Below, piece after piece: positions 36,139-45,596 of a stretch of 64,000 bases of DNA. The DNA is taken from NCBI RefSeq assembly GCF_002813325.1, contig NZ_PHUG01000001.1:4030001-4094000 (forward strand), written 5' to 3'. Position 1 is the stretch's first letter. The number at the start of each line of letters is the position of its first letter. The stretch comes from Janthinobacterium sp. 64 (GTDB taxonomy: Bacteria; Pseudomonadota; Gammaproteobacteria; Burkholderiales; Burkholderiaceae_D). The notes beneath the pieces are model-generated. The model was not told the origin of the DNA and searched no databases. It worked only from the letters and a program-made list of their open reading frames with translations. Both the position numbers and the translations under genes were made by a program.

Positions 36139-36896
36139 GGCGCCGCCGGGGAGGTGGCCGCCGTGCTGCGGCGCAGCGCCGTGAAGGCGGCAAATTCCCA
36201 TGAGCGAAACCCCAGCAGCAGGGTGAAACCATCGCGCTCGGCGGGCGCGAGGCGGCGGTCGTTCTGGTGCAGCCGCGCCAGTTCCTCGGCCAGCTGGCGG
36301 ATCTTCTGCACCAGCTCCTGCGCGCTCGACAGCGACAGGCGCGCCGGGATGCACATCAGCGTTTCGCCGGCGCCGTCAAAGTGGCCGCTGAAATAATCGG
36401 CTACCACGTGTTCGCGGAAGTACTGCTGCACCGGGCCGTCGGCCAGCCAGTGAAAGGCGTTCGAGACGCGCAGGCTGTAGCGGTTCAGCGGCTTGAGTTC
36501 GATCAAGCCAAGCCGGTCCAGTTCGGCCAGGCAGCCGATGCACTCGGCCTGCGTCAGCGCATACGTTTCCACCACCTGCTCCAGGCTCCAGTGGCCGAGG
36601 CAGCAGATCGCCACCAGCAGCAGGCGCGGATGCGCCACCAGCGACTTTTCCTGCACCAGGGTGAGCGTGTCGGCATGCGGCGTGATGTCGGCCGCGCCGC
36701 GCAGCACGTCTTCCATGGCGATGCCCGAAGCCTTGCAGATCAGGGCCAGGCGCGACAGCGACATGTCGTGCTGGCCAAACATGCGCTTGACGCTCGACTC
36801 GCTCATGCCGATGCGTTCGGCCAGTACCTTGTACGTGATGCCGGCGGCACGCAATTGGGTGCGCAGCACGCGCAAAACCAGTTCAGGTGAACTCAC
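36111..36896 (-). CDS. XRE-family transcriptional regulator
   Basis: The 261-residue protein has an N-terminal helix-turn-helix (residues 8-62, TYKVLAERIGMSESSVKRMFGQHDMSLSRLALICKASGI) and a ~180-residue C-terminal region. The latter contains SLEQVVETYALTQAECIGCLAELDRLGLIELKP, which looks like a second winged-helix unit. The effector is unknown. The start is GTG at 36896 with AAGGAT six bases upstream; the frame upstream does not look coding. It is divergent from the barrel gene at 37065 and may control it. Confidence 0.85.
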   Translation of the reverse strand: MSSPELVLRVLRTQLRAAGITYKVLAERIGMSESSVKRMFGQHDMSLSRLALICKASGIAMEDVLRGAADITPHADTLTLVQEKSLVAHPRLLLVAICCLGHWSLEQVVETYALTQAECIGCLAELDRLGLIELKPLNRYSLRVSNAFHWLADGPVQQYFREHVVADYFSGHFDGAGETLMCIPARLSLSSAQELVQKIRQLAEELARLHQNDRRLAPAERDGFTLLLGFRSWEFAAFTALRRSTAATSPAAPYQTGPRNR

Positions 36897-37064
36897 GAGA
36901 TATCCTTCTTTACAAGTTTGGTAGCGGATGACGGTACCGAATGTAGCCCTTAATGGCACTTTGCACAAGGTGATAGTACTTCTCGGCAAAAAAGATGACA
37001 CTCCCGCTTGTGGCTCGCGCAGCGCGCTACAACCAGGCAATCCATCCACTTGTAGAGGTTATCC

Positions 37065-37679
37065 ATGTTTCCATCTTTCCGTTTCCCCGCAGCGCTGCTG
37101 GCGCTGGCCACCATCGCTCCCCTGCATGCCGCCGCTGCCGAAGCTGCACCGGGCCCCATCTATGCGGGCGCCAGCTATGGCTTTCGCGCCAATAGCGGCC
37201 TCGATTGCTTGCCAGGACAAGCCGATTGCGACAAAAGCAGCAAGCGCAATGGCAAGGCCTACCTGGGTTACAGTTTCGACGCGCTGCCGTTTCAGGGCGG
37301 CGTGGCCCTGCCTTCGGTTGAACTGGTGGGGTACACAGGCGGCGAGGTCAAGTCCGGCTTCGACACGGGCGCCGGCAAGCGCGCTGGCCGCGGCAAATTC
37401 ACGGGCCTCGGCGTGCAGGGCGTGCTCGGCTACCAGTTCGACGCCTTTACCCTGAGCGGGCGCGCCGGCGTGGCCTACACGCAGGGCAAGGTCGATTATC
37501 TGAGCGGCGGTTCGGACAAGAAGAACAAGGCCGGCCTGACCTACGGCATCGGCACGGCATATGCGCTGAACCAGAACTGGTCGCTGCACCTCGACTGGGA
37601 TCGCGTGCCCGTCAAGTACAACAGCAAGCAAACGACCAAGGTCGACATGTTTTCGCTGGGCGCGTCCTACCGTTTCTAA
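37065..37679 (+). CDS. Small outer-membrane beta-barrel protein
   Basis: The 204-residue protein has a signal peptide (PAALLALATIAPLHAAAA) and an eight-strand-like barrel of OmpA/OmpX or COG3637 type (YAGASYGFRANSG, AYLGYSFDALPFQGG, LGYQFDAFTLSGRAGVAYTQGKV), ending in Phe (LGASYRF). A Cys pair in the first loop (CLPGQADC) may form a disulfide. Function is not evident; such barrels often aid adhesion or stress resistance. The gap to the divergent regulator is 168 bases. Confidence 0.83.
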   Translation: MFPSFRFPAALLALATIAPLHAAAAEAAPGPIYAGASYGFRANSGLDCLPGQADCDKSSKRNGKAYLGYSFDALPFQGGVALPSVELVGYTGGEVKSGFDTGAGKRAGRGKFTGLGVQGVLGYQFDAFTLSGRAGVAYTQGKVDYLSGGSDKKNKAGLTYGIGTAYALNQNWSLHLDWDRVPVKYNSKQTTKVDMFSLGASYRF

Positions 37680-37746
37680 GGGGATGATGCTGCGGCAGAG
37701 AGTGGCCTGATGGCGGACGTCCTTGAACGGGGTGTCCGCGGGCGGC

Positions 37747-37941
37747 CTATTTGTCCGTTTCCACCTTCAACAGCAGTTTCGCCAGCAGGCGTTTTTCCTG
37801 CTGGCGCTGGCCTGACACGGTTTTCACGTGCGCCCCGGCGGCGCGCTGCAGGGCTGCCGTGGCGACCGGGTTGCGCGGTTTTTGCGAGGGTTCGACGCGG
37901 AACTGCATTTTCTGCCGCGTCGCCAATGCCTTGTTTGCCAT
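37747..37941 (-). CDS. Small basic protein downstream of hslU, 64 aa
   Basis: A 64-residue, Lys/Arg/Gln-rich protein without signal or membrane segment (MANKALATRQKMQFRVEPSQ...). The ribosome-binding site is strong (GGGAGGGG, eight bases before the ATG at 37941), and it sits 18 bases past hslU, so it is probably the third gene of hslV-hslU-orf. I do not recognise its family; its composition suggests RNA or protein binding. Confidence 0.72.
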   Translation of the reverse strand: MANKALATRQKMQFRVEPSQKPRNPVATAALQRAAGAHVKTVSGQRQQEKRLLAKLLLKVETDK

Positions 37942-37959
37942 CGGTTTTCCCCTCCCTGA

Positions 37960-39324
37960 TTACAGCACGTAGCGCGACAGGTCCTCGTTGACCGACAGCG
38001 CTTCCAGGCGTTCATTCACGTACGCGGCATCGATCACCAGCAGGTTTTCCGTGCTGCTGCTGTTTTCGCTGGCCGTAAACGACACTTCTTCCAGCAGTTT
38101 TTCCATCACCGTGTGCAGCCGGCGCGCGCCGATGTTTTCCGTGCGCTCGTTGACCGAGTAGGCGATTTCGGCCAGGCGCGTGATGCCTTCCGGCGCGAAC
38201 TGCAGTTTCAGGTTTTCCGTCGCCAGCAAGGCTTCGTACTGCATCGTCAGGCAGGCGTCGGTGCTCGTCAAGATGCGCTCGAAGTCCGAAATCGACAGCG
38301 ATTCCAGTTCCACGCGGATGGGGAAACGCCCCTGCAGTTCCGGGATCAGGTCGGACGGTTTAGCCAGGTGGAAAGCGCCCGAGGCGATGAACAGGATGTG
38401 GTCCGTGCGTATCATGCCGTACTTGGTGTTGACGGTGGTGCCCTCGACCAGCGGCAGCAGGTCGCGCTGCACACCGGCGCGCGAGACGTCGGCGCCGCCG
38501 GACTCCGAGCGCGAGGCTATCTTGTCGATTTCATCGAGGAAGACGATGCCGTTCTGCTCGACGTTCTGGATGGCTTTCTGTTTCAGTTCATCTTCGTTGA
38601 CCAGCTTGGCCGCTTCTTCCTCGACCAGCAGTTTCAAGGCTTCGCGGATCTTGACCTTGCGCGCCTTCTTGCGCTGCCCGCCCGCGCCCGAGAACATGGA
38701 CTTGATCTGCTCCGTCATTTCTTCCATGCCCGGCGGCGCCATGATTTCCATCTGCGGACCTGCCTCGGCCAGCTCGATCTCGATTTCCTTGTCATCGAGC
38801 TCGCCCTGGCGCAAGCGCTTGCGGAAGGTCTGGCGCGTGCTGTCGCCGCTGCCGCTACCGCTGTCCACGGCCGCTGGCGTATTCGGCGTGAAGCCGAAGT
38901 CGCGCGCCGGCGGCACGAGGATGTCGATGACGCGGTCTTCGGCCGCATCTTCGGCGCGTGCGCGTACTTTCTTCATTTCCAGCGCGCGCGTCTGCTTGAT
39001 GCCGATGTCGATCAGGTCGCGGATGATGGTGTCGACGTCGCGGCCGACGTAACCGACTTCGGTAAATTTGGTCGCTTCGATTTTAATGAACGGCGCCTCG
39101 GCCAGCTTGGCCAGGCGGCGTGCGATTTCCGTCTTGCCGACGCCCGTAGGGCCGATCATGAGGATGTTCTTGGGCGTGATTTCATGGCGCAGGGGCTCGG
39201 CCACCTGCTGGCGGCGCCAGCGGTTGCGAAGGGCGATGGCGACGGCGCGCTTGGCCTTGGCCTGGCCCACCACGTGCTTGTCGAGTTCGGTGACGATTTC
39301 CGACGGGGTCATGTTCATGATCAT
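37960..39324 (-). CDS. hslU: HslU (ClpY), ATPase of the HslUV protease
   Basis: HslU is a hexameric AAA+ unfoldase that feeds proteins to HslV. The 454-residue protein has Walker [12 protein letters not shown], the pore loop GYVG ([10 protein letters not shown]), Walker B VFLDEIDK and the sensor Arg in the C-terminal domain. The intermediate I-domain is between. The C-terminal RYVL tail that inserts into HslV is present. Three in-frame ATGs occur close together; the first (39324) has GGAAAG at good spacing. It follows hslV by 37 bases. Confidence 0.97.
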   Translation of the reverse strand: MIMNMTPSEIVTELDKHVVGQAKAKRAVAIALRNRWRRQQVAEPLRHEITPKNILMIGPTGVGKTEIARRLAKLAEAPFIKIEATKFTEVGYVGRDVDTIIRDLIDIGIKQTRALEMKKVRARAEDAAEDRVIDILVPPARDFGFTPNTPAAVDSGSGSGDSTRQTFRKRLRQGELDDKEIEIELAEAGPQMEIMAPPGMEEMTEQIKSMFSGAGGQRKKARKVKIREALKLLVEEEAAKLVNEDELKQKAIQNVEQNGIVFLDEIDKIASRSESGGADVSRAGVQRDLLPLVEGTTVNTKYGMIRTDHILFIASGAFHLAKPSDLIPELQGRFPIRVELESLSISDFERILTSTDACLTMQYEALLATENLKLQFAPEGITRLAEIAYSVNERTENIGARRLHTVMEKLLEEVSFTASENSSSTENLLVIDAAYVNERLEALSVNEDLSRYVL

Positions 39325-39361
39325 AATTGGCTTTCCATTCTTTGCTCGGACGCGCCTGGAC

Positions 39362-39898
39362 TCAGTCCAGGGTCTCGATAATGTGGGACATGTTGGTGTA
39401 GATGCAGAGTTCCGCGGCGATGGTCAGCGATTTCTTGACCACCTCGGCCGGCGACAAGTCCGTGTTTTCCTGCAGCGCCTTGGCGGCCGACTGGGCGTAG
39501 GTGCCGCCCGAGCCGATGGCGCCGATGCCGTCTTCCGGTTCCAGCACGTCGCCATTGCCCGTGATGACCAGGGTCGATTCGCTGTCGGCCACCAGCAGCA
39601 TCGCTTCCAGGCGGCGCAGCACGCGGTCGGTGCGCCAGTCCTTGGCCAGTTCGACGGAGGCGCGCAGCAGATTGCCCTGGTGTTTTTCCAGCTTGCCTTC
39701 AAAGCGGTCGAGCAAGGTAAAAGCGTCGGCGGTGCCGCCGGCAAAGCCGACCAGGACTTTGCCCTGGTACAACTTACGCACTTTGCGGGCCGTGCCCTTC
39801 ATGACGATGTTGCCCAGCGTGACCTGGCCGTCGCCGCCCAGAGCGACTTGCTTGCCGCGCCGTACGCAGAGGATGGTGGTGCCGTGAAATTGTTCCAT
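39362..39898 (-). CDS. hslV: HslV (ClpQ), peptidase of the HslUV protease
   Basis: HslV is the proteasome-like threonine peptidase. The 178-residue precursor has a six-residue leader MEQFHG before the catalytic Thr7 of [35 protein letters not shown] and AAELCIYTN are also conserved. The leader must be removed to free the Thr. The ATG at 39898 was chosen because upstream codons lack homology. First gene of hslV-hslU. Confidence 0.97.
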   Translation of the reverse strand: MEQFHGTTILCVRRGKQVALGGDGQVTLGNIVMKGTARKVRKLYQGKVLVGFAGGTADAFTLLDRFEGKLEKHQGNLLRASVELAKDWRTDRVLRRLEAMLLVADSESTLVITGNGDVLEPEDGIGAIGSGGTYAQSAAKALQENTDLSPAEVVKKSLTIAAELCIYTNMSHIIETLD

Positions 39899-40040
39899 AG
39901 TGACCTCAAAAGATTCGTGCCGATGCGTGCAAGGCCATGCGGTTGCGCGCCCATGGCTCAAAAGTGGGGATGGAAAAGACAATTGCAAGCGGCACTTGCC
40001 ACTGCCGCGTCTGCTTCAGTGTAGTCGGCGCGGGACGAAA

Positions 40041-40072
40041 AAAAAGCACGCAACGCAGGTTGTGTGCTTTTT
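40041..40072 (-). terminator. Terminator of dksA
   Basis: A 14-bp stem (40041-40054 with 40059-40072, one G-U pair, loop GCAG) is flanked by A- and T-runs, so it can work in both directions. On the minus strand it lies 50 bases past dksA. Confidence 0.88.
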
Positions 40073-40121
40073 TTGCTGCCGCCACGCAGCCGCCGGGGCG
40101 GCCACGCAGGGGGACGGGCGA

Positions 40122-40574
40122 TCAGTCGCCGTAGAGTTTTTGCTTCAGTTCGCGCCGTTGCTGGGCTTCCAGCGACAGGGTGGCGGTCGGACGGGCGATC
40201 AAGCGCGGGATGCCGATAGGCTCGCCCGTTTCTTCACACCAGCCATAGTCGCCGGCGTCGATGCTGGCGATCGATTGCTGCACTTTCTTCAGCAATTTGC
40301 GCTCGCGGTCGCGCGTGCGCAGTTCCAGCGCATGCTCTTCCTCGATGGTGGCGCGGTCGGCAGGGTCCGGTACGAGCACGGTTTCACGCAAGTGTTCCGT
40401 GGTTTCGCCGGCGTTTTTCAGCAAGTCTTTTTCGAGCTGCTGCAGGCGTGCCTTGAAGAATGCCAGTTGGGCCGGATTCATGTAGTCATCTTCGCTCATG
40501 GCGCGAATTTGATCTTCGCTGATGAGAGGGATGTCTTGGCTGGCGGCCGGGGTCGATTTATTAGTTTTGGTCAT
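40122..40574 (-). CDS. dksA: DksA, RNA polymerase-binding transcription factor
   Basis: DksA acts with ppGpp in the RNA polymerase secondary channel to redirect transcription during starvation. The 150-residue protein has an N-terminal helix, a coiled coil whose acidic tip is DPADRA (Asp70, Asp73 and Ala75, the DxxDxA motif), and a C-terminal globular domain. The zinc finger keeps only Cys113; the other three positions are Thr116, Ser134 and Ala137. This makes it a zinc-independent form like P. aeruginosa DksA2, and seems normal for betaproteobacteria. The ATG at 40574 is preferred over an earlier in-frame codon. Confidence 0.95.
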   Translation of the reverse strand: MTKTNKSTPAASQDIPLISEDQIRAMSEDDYMNPAQLAFFKARLQQLEKDLLKNAGETTEHLRETVLVPDPADRATIEEEHALELRTRDRERKLLKKVQQSIASIDAGDYGWCEETGEPIGIPRLIARPTATLSLEAQQRRELKQKLYGD

Positions 40575-41055
40575 AACTTCGCTTACCTTCGATACGACAG
40601 AGTTTTCAAATTGATCAGTTGATGCGGCGATACCGAGCAACTGTACAGGTTCCGCTTGGCATTGCTGTCCCGCTGTACTGCGTGCGACCTTGGCTTGCCG
40701 GCGAAAGTCAGGACTACCGGCAGGCTATGGTGCCATGTTGATAACTTTTTACCGCTCTATGCCGGTCGCGCTATGCGCGCGACAACGGGCGTGTTGGGTG
40801 GATCGTTTGCATGCCTGGCATGCGGCCAGCGGCAGTTTGCCAGCATTTTATGACAGGCGAACGACATGGGCCGTTTTCGTCGCTGATTTTGGCACGCTTT
40901 GCCTTATATTGCCATCCCGATTTGTTGCCTGGCCGATCAGAGGCGGCCACTTGTTGGTTTATACCAGCAAGACGGGTGTCGGACAGCGGGAAAGCGTGCT
41001 TAACTTTCCCTTTTGTTTCTGCTTTGCAAAGGGTATTTTGCAAAACCCGGCTAGT
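40575..41055. other. 480-base gap upstream of dksA; no convincing gene
   Basis: Frames of 90-140 codons occur on both strands but carry no recognisable domain, and their starts lack ribosome-binding sites. The stretch must hold the dksA promoter and the 3' end of the GTPase transcript. A small GGGTATTTTGCAAAACCC dyad at 41031-41048, next to the GTPase stop, could be part of a terminator. Confidence 0.55.
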
Positions 41056-42156
41056 TTATACCAAACATTGTTCGAGTCCGCGAATAAAAATGTCTTTTGG
41101 TAGATTCTTGCCAATAAATACCATTTTGCTGCCGCGCACTTCGTTTTCGCCCCATTTGGCGCCCAGGTCGCTGCCCATCAGCTGGTGCACGCCCTGGAAG
41201 ACCACCTTGCGTTCGGCGCCCTGCATCAGCAGCACGCCCTTGTAGCGCAACATGCGCGGGCCATACACTTGTACCAGGCCGCCGAGGAACTCGTCGAGCT
41301 TGGCGCTGTCGAACGGTTGCGTGCTCTTGAAAACAAAGGCGGCGATATCGTCGCTGTGCTGCGCATGGTGGTGGTCCGCGTGGCCGCAATCGGTGGCGCA
41401 GGCTTCAGTGTGCTCGTGCTTGTGCTCATGGCCGTGCTCATCTGCGTGCGCATGCGCGTGGTCGTGCGCTTTGTCGTGATCGTGGACGTGCGCCGTTTCC
41501 GTGGCCAGGAAATCGGGGTCCAGTTCCAGCTTTTCGTTCAGGTTGAAACCGCGGATGTCGAGCACTTCGGCCAGCGGCGCACGGCCGAAATCGACCTTGG
41601 CGATCGGGGCGCGCGGGTTGATGCGCTTCAGGCGGCGCGTCAGGGCGGCCACGTCGTCTTCGCTGACGAGGTCGGTTTTCGACAGCAGCAGTTTGTCGGC
41701 GAAGCCCACTTGCCGCTGGGCTTCCTCGTATTCATCGAGTTGCTTCATCGCATGGCGGGCATCGACCACCGTGATGATGGCGTCGAGCATGTAATGGCTG
41801 CCCACTTCTTCGTCGACAAAGAAGGTTTGCGCCACGGGGCCGGGATTGGCCAGGCCCGTCGTTTCGATGACGACGCGGTCGAATGCCAGCAGGCCGGCGT
41901 CGCGCTTGCGCGCCAGTTCCGTGAGGCCCACGATCAGGTCGCCGCGCACGGTACAGCAGATGCAGCCGTTGTTCATCTCGATGATGTGCTCGTTGCTATC
42001 CTGCACCAGGATTTCATTGTCGATGTTTTCCTGGCCAAACTCGTTCTCGATCACGGCGATGCGCATGCCATGGTCTTCCTGCAGTATGCGGTTGAGCAGG
42101 GTGGTTTTGCCGGCACCGAGGAAACCGGTGAGGATGGTGGTTGGGATCAGTGCCAT
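41056..42156 (-). CDS. CobW/COG0523-family GTPase with a histidine-rich segment
   Basis: The family moves metal ions to target proteins using GTP. The 366-residue protein has the P-loop GFLGAGKTT at residues 11-19, the metal-site motif CICC (Cys65, 67, 68), switch ETTGLANPGPV and SKTDLV. A His/Asp/Glu-rich stretch follows at ~223-267, with over a dozen histidines and two Cys that could bind zinc. A CobW C-terminal domain ends it. A zinc role (YjiA/ZigA type) is likely, cobalt less so as no cobalamin genes are nearby. No Zur-like site was identified upstream. It lies between dksA and xerC. Confidence 0.93.
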   Translation of the reverse strand: MALIPTTILTGFLGAGKTTLLNRILQEDHGMRIAVIENEFGQENIDNEILVQDSNEHIIEMNNGCICCTVRGDLIVGLTELARKRDAGLLAFDRVVIETTGLANPGPVAQTFFVDEEVGSHYMLDAIITVVDARHAMKQLDEYEEAQRQVGFADKLLLSKTDLVSEDDVAALTRRLKRINPRAPIAKVDFGRAPLAEVLDIRGFNLNEKLELDPDFLATETAHVHDHDKAHDHAHAHADEHGHEHKHEHTEACATDCGHADHHHAQHSDDIAAFVFKSTQPFDSAKLDEFLGGLVQVYGPRMLRYKGVLLMQGAERKVVFQGVHQLMGSDLGAKWGENEVRGSKMVFIGKNLPKDIFIRGLEQCLV

Positions 42157-42295
42157 GAGAGATGCCTATGCTGTAATCGATGGTGCCGCCGCGCAAGCGG
42201 AAGAATGCGGACGATTATGCCGGAATTTTGCAAATGCTTGCAAATGCGCGCCCATCCGCTTGATATGCATCAGGCTGGCCCACGACTGCGACTGC

Positions 42296-43243
42296 CTACT
42301 TGAGCTTGGCGCGCGGGTGCGCCTGGTCATACACGTGCGCCAGATGCTGGAAATCGAGGGCCGTGTAGACCTGGGTCGAGGTGATGCTGGAATGGCCCAG
42401 CATTTCCTGCACGGCGCGCAAGTCGCCCGATGATTGCAGCACGTGCGAGGCGAACGAGTGGCGCAGCACGTGCGGGTGCACGTTCGCGGGAATCCCGGTG
42501 GCCAGCGCGTGCGCCTTCAGGCGCAGCTGCAGCACGCGCGGTGAAATGCGCGTGCCGCGGGTGCTTAAAAACAAGGCAGCGCTGCCATCGGCGGCAGGCG
42601 GGCGCACGGCCAGCCAGCTGGCCAGCGCCACGAGGGCGGCCTTGCCGACGGGCACCTTGCGCATCTTGTTGCCCTTGCCCGTGACGATGACTTCGAAGCT
42701 GGCCATGTCGAGCCAGCCCAGCGAGGCGGGCTGGCCGCCCTCGGCCTTGCAGTAATGGGTGTCCAGGCTGGTCAGTTCGGAGACGCGCAAGCCGCTCGAA
42801 TACAGCAGCTCGAACATGGCGCGGTTGCACAGTTGTTCCGGCTCGGCAGCGCCCTGCTGGTGTTGCGCGGGCGCCACGAGGCGCACGGCGTCGTCCACCG
42901 ACAGGGCTTTCGGTAATGTTTTGGCCCGCTTGGGCGCGCGGATGCCGTCGACGGGGTTGGCGTCGAGTGGCGTTTCGCCGCTGAGCCAGTTGTAAAAGCC
43001 GCGCCACGACGACAGCTTGCGGGCGATCGAGCGCGGGTCGAGGCCGCCGGCGTGCAGCTTGGCCGTGTAGCGGCGCACTTCATTGTGCGCCAGCGCCGTC
43101 CACGGCGTATTGCCGCTCAGTTCCAGCAAGGCGCGCAGGTCGCGCCCGTAGGCGTCCAGCGTGTGGGGCGAGAGCTTGCGCTGCGTGGCCAGCTGCGCCA
43201 GGTAGCTGGCCAGCCATTCGGCCTTGCCGCGCGCCTCGCCCAT
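42296..43243 (-). CDS. xerC: Tyrosine recombinase XerC
   Basis: XerC with XerD resolves chromosome dimers at dif near the terminus. The 315-residue enzyme has an N-terminal SAM-like core-binding domain (residues ~10-95) and a catalytic domain with Arg153 (SGLRVSEL), Lys190 (TGKGNK), His258/Arg261 (HPHVLRHSFA), His284 (LGHSSI) and Tyr293 (QVYTAL). All catalytic residues are present. A ~12-residue insert (CKAEGGQPASLG) precedes the beta-hairpin compared with E. coli. The gene starts seven bases after DUF484, the usual partner. Confidence 0.96.
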   Translation of the reverse strand: MGEARGKAEWLASYLAQLATQRKLSPHTLDAYGRDLRALLELSGNTPWTALAHNEVRRYTAKLHAGGLDPRSIARKLSSWRGFYNWLSGETPLDANPVDGIRAPKRAKTLPKALSVDDAVRLVAPAQHQQGAAEPEQLCNRAMFELLYSSGLRVSELTSLDTHYCKAEGGQPASLGWLDMASFEVIVTGKGNKMRKVPVGKAALVALASWLAVRPPAADGSAALFLSTRGTRISPRVLQLRLKAHALATGIPANVHPHVLRHSFASHVLQSSGDLRAVQEMLGHSSITSTQVYTALDFQHLAHVYDQAHPRAKLK

Positions 43244-43250
43244 GGCTGAC

Positions 43251-43928
43251 TCAGGCAGGCGAGCCGGCGCGCAGCGCGGCCAGGGCGGCGCTGGCCGTGG
43301 CGCCGATGTGCACGAGGAAGTCCGTGCCCATGCTCGACGTAAAGCGTTCGCTGTCGGGCGAACCGAGCACCAGCAAGCCGAAGGTGCCCGTGGTGTTCGG
43401 GGCGCGCAGGGCGATCATGACGGTCGATTCGATTTTATCCGCCTGCAACCAGTGCACGGCTTCGAAATCGCGGTTGCTGCCGCAGTACGGCGCTTGCAGG
43501 CTGTTGGCGAACATGCGCACGTCGGCCGTGACATCTTCCGTGAACCAGCCGTTGGCGTGTTCCGGCAGCACTTGCCACAGGCGCAGGCTGACGTAAGGCA
43601 CGTCGAAATTGCTTTGCAGGGCATCGACCAGCACGCGCGGCATGGCCGCATCGCTGCGCACTTGCAGCATGGCCTGATTCCAGCCGTGGAACTTGCTGGC
43701 GATGTCGCCATTTTCCTCGGCCAGGCGGCTCAGCTTGGACATGCGCAGTTCCAGCGCCTTGTATTTGTCACGCATCACTTCCATCTGCCGCTCCTGCAGC
43801 GAGATGGTGCGTCCCGTCAGCGGGCTGCTCAGCTTGACCTCGCCGAGCAGCGCGGTATGCTCTGCGAAGAAAGTCGGATGCTCGCTCAGGTACTGGGCGA
43901 CGGTGCTGGAATCGAGTGTGGCGGTCAT
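43251..43928 (-). CDS. DUF484 family protein
   Basis: The 225-residue protein starts MTATLDSSTVAQYLSEHPTFF, the DUF484 signature (a short helix with HPDFF-like motif), then a coiled segment SLQERQMEVMRDKYKALELR and a GAF-like domain. The family is usually found between dapF and xerC; its role is unknown. Here it is next to xerC but dapF lies 3 kb away beyond a porin and a Sel1 gene. Confidence 0.9.
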   Translation of the reverse strand: MTATLDSSTVAQYLSEHPTFFAEHTALLGEVKLSSPLTGRTISLQERQMEVMRDKYKALELRMSKLSRLAEENGDIASKFHGWNQAMLQVRSDAAMPRVLVDALQSNFDVPYVSLRLWQVLPEHANGWFTEDVTADVRMFANSLQAPYCGSNRDFEAVHWLQADKIESTVMIALRAPNTTGTFGLLVLGSPDSERFTSSMGTDFLVHIGATASAALAALRAGSPA

Positions 43929-44030
43929 TGATAGTCAGAAGAGAGAAGGATGAACGCTTCATTCTAACCGAGAGTGCGCCGGCATAGGCGCAAAGGGCAG
44001 GGCGTCGCTGCATTTTCCGCGCGCACATGA

Positions 44031-44057
44031 AAAAAGCGGCATGGTTACCCATGCCGC
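44031..44057 (-). terminator. Terminator of the porin gene
   Basis: GCGGCATG (44036-44043) pairs with CATGCCGC (44050-44057) around a six-base loop. On the minus strand TTTTTTCATG follows the stem directly. It lies 50 bases past the porin stop codon. Confidence 0.9.
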
Positions 44058-44106
44058 CTTGCATTTCTTGCTCAGCAATCACCCGTGGAGGGTGACGTGC
44101 GGGGCA

Positions 44107-45183
44107 TTAGAAATTGTGGTGTACGCCCAGACCGATGTAGTTGACGCTTTTCGCAACGGTGTAGTTGATGCTGTTAGCAACGGCTGCTTTCTTGTTCGAA
44201 ATGTCCGCGTACAGGTAGGTGCGTTTCGACAGATTGTAGTCATAGCCCAGCGATGCTTGCTTGGTCTTGACGACGCCATCCGGGGTTTTCTGACCGTAGC
44301 CAGCGCGGATCTTGCCTGGGCCGACGTCGTAGTTGGCGCCGATCAGCCATGCTTTGGTATCGGTATTGATGATCTTGAAGTTGCCATCATCCTGATGCTG
44401 GTACGACGCCATCAGTTTCAATTCCTTGACCGGATTGAACGATGCGGCAACCGACCACAGCTTGGCTTGCAGGCCATTGCGCTCGTAAGCGGCCATGGCG
44501 GCGAACTGTTCGTTGGTATAGGTAGCCGACATCGAGTACGGATTCGACGCTGGTGCAACGTTTGCTACCACGGCGTAGTTACCCGAGGCAAATGTGAATC
44601 GGTTGCCTGGCGCACGCGGATCGACGGCGGCATTGTTATTGGCTTCCTTGGCGGCCACGGTGGCGTTGAACTGGAAGCCGTTGATGACTGGCGAGTTATA
44701 GAACAAGGCGTTCGAGAAGCGGTTACGCGAGTTGCCATCCGCACTCAGCGGATCGCTGGTGTAACCGGCGACCGTGATGTCGGTCTGGAAACCGGCTGGC
44801 GTAGGCATGCCCGACCACGGTTCGAACGCGGTGCTCGCTTCCTGGAAGGCGGTCAGGCCACGGCCCAGGCGCACGGTACCGAAGTTGCCTTGCAGGCCGA
44901 CGCGGCTTTGACCCTGGAACAGCGGACGGGAGTTGCTTTCCAGCGTACCCGTATCGGTTTCATAGCGAATTTCCAGTTGGAAAATAGCTTTCAAGCCATT
45001 GCCCAGATCTTCCGTGCCCTTGAAACCCAGTTTGTTGTTGTCGCGCTTGGTGACTTTGGTGGTTTCACCAGTAGCTTTGCCCAGGCCAGCATCGACCGTG
45101 CCGTAGATTTGGACGGACGACTGCGCTTGTGCGGTTGCGGCAAAGGCGCCGAAGAGTGCGAGGGCAACGAGTGATTTTTTCAT
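44107..45183 (-). CDS. Trimeric general porin (gram-negative porin family)
   Basis: The 358-residue precursor has a signal peptide (MKKSLVALALFGAFAATAQA, cleaved before QSSVQIYGTVDAGLG), 16-strand-like alternating sequence, and typical motifs NKLGFKGTEDLGNGLKAIFQLE, GNFGTVRLGRG and a C-terminal Phe (GVHHNF). It is a betaproteobacterial OmpC/Omp32-like general diffusion pore. Codon choice and strong terminator suggest high expression. A 413-base upstream gap gives room for regulation. Confidence 0.95.
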   Translation of the reverse strand: MKKSLVALALFGAFAATAQAQSSVQIYGTVDAGLGKATGETTKVTKRDNNKLGFKGTEDLGNGLKAIFQLEIRYETDTGTLESNSRPLFQGQSRVGLQGNFGTVRLGRGLTAFQEASTAFEPWSGMPTPAGFQTDITVAGYTSDPLSADGNSRNRFSNALFYNSPVINGFQFNATVAAKEANNNAAVDPRAPGNRFTFASGNYAVVANVAPASNPYSMSATYTNEQFAAMAAYERNGLQAKLWSVAASFNPVKELKLMASYQHQDDGNFKIINTDTKAWLIGANYDVGPGKIRAGYGQKTPDGVVKTKQASLGYDYNLSKRTYLYADISNKKAAVANSINYTVAKSVNYIGLGVHHNF

Positions 45184-45596
45184 GTCTTATTCCCTATTAA
45201 AAGTGAGTTCCGTCCGAGATCCGAGCAGATTGAAATGCGCCAATTACCGCGTTTCGATGAATGAACCTTAATTCGTTGGCGCGCAAGACGTGCGGGATTG
45301 GTCAAATATGCGTGAAAAGATTGGTGAAAAGCGTCATAAATCCATGGCCCTGTTGTATTTTTGTAACGCGCGGTTTTTGCCGATCCTGCGCCGATGGCCG
45401 GCGTTCTCCCATCGCCACACTGGCGGCACCTCGCCATATTGGCGTGTCCTGGCCAGGACATTGTTGCGTTGAATCAAGTTCTTAAGCCGGCTGTGGCGGA
45501 TTTATGACACAAGGACGTTACACTAAGGGTGGGCCTGCATGGACGGGCCTGGAGACAGCTGACTAATTAGAATCATTGACTCAATATCGAGAATCG
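45184..45596. other. Divergent gap between the porin and Sel1 genes
   Basis: No gene is seen in about 410 bases. The section is AT-richer than its surroundings and holds the promoters for both flanking genes, which are transcribed away from each other. No operator or small RNA was recognised. Confidence 0.6.

Noticed and set aside
40690..41245. Frames of about 140 codons in the dksA upstream gap
   Set aside because: Overlap the end of the GTPase gene on the other strand, lack start signals and look like random translation.
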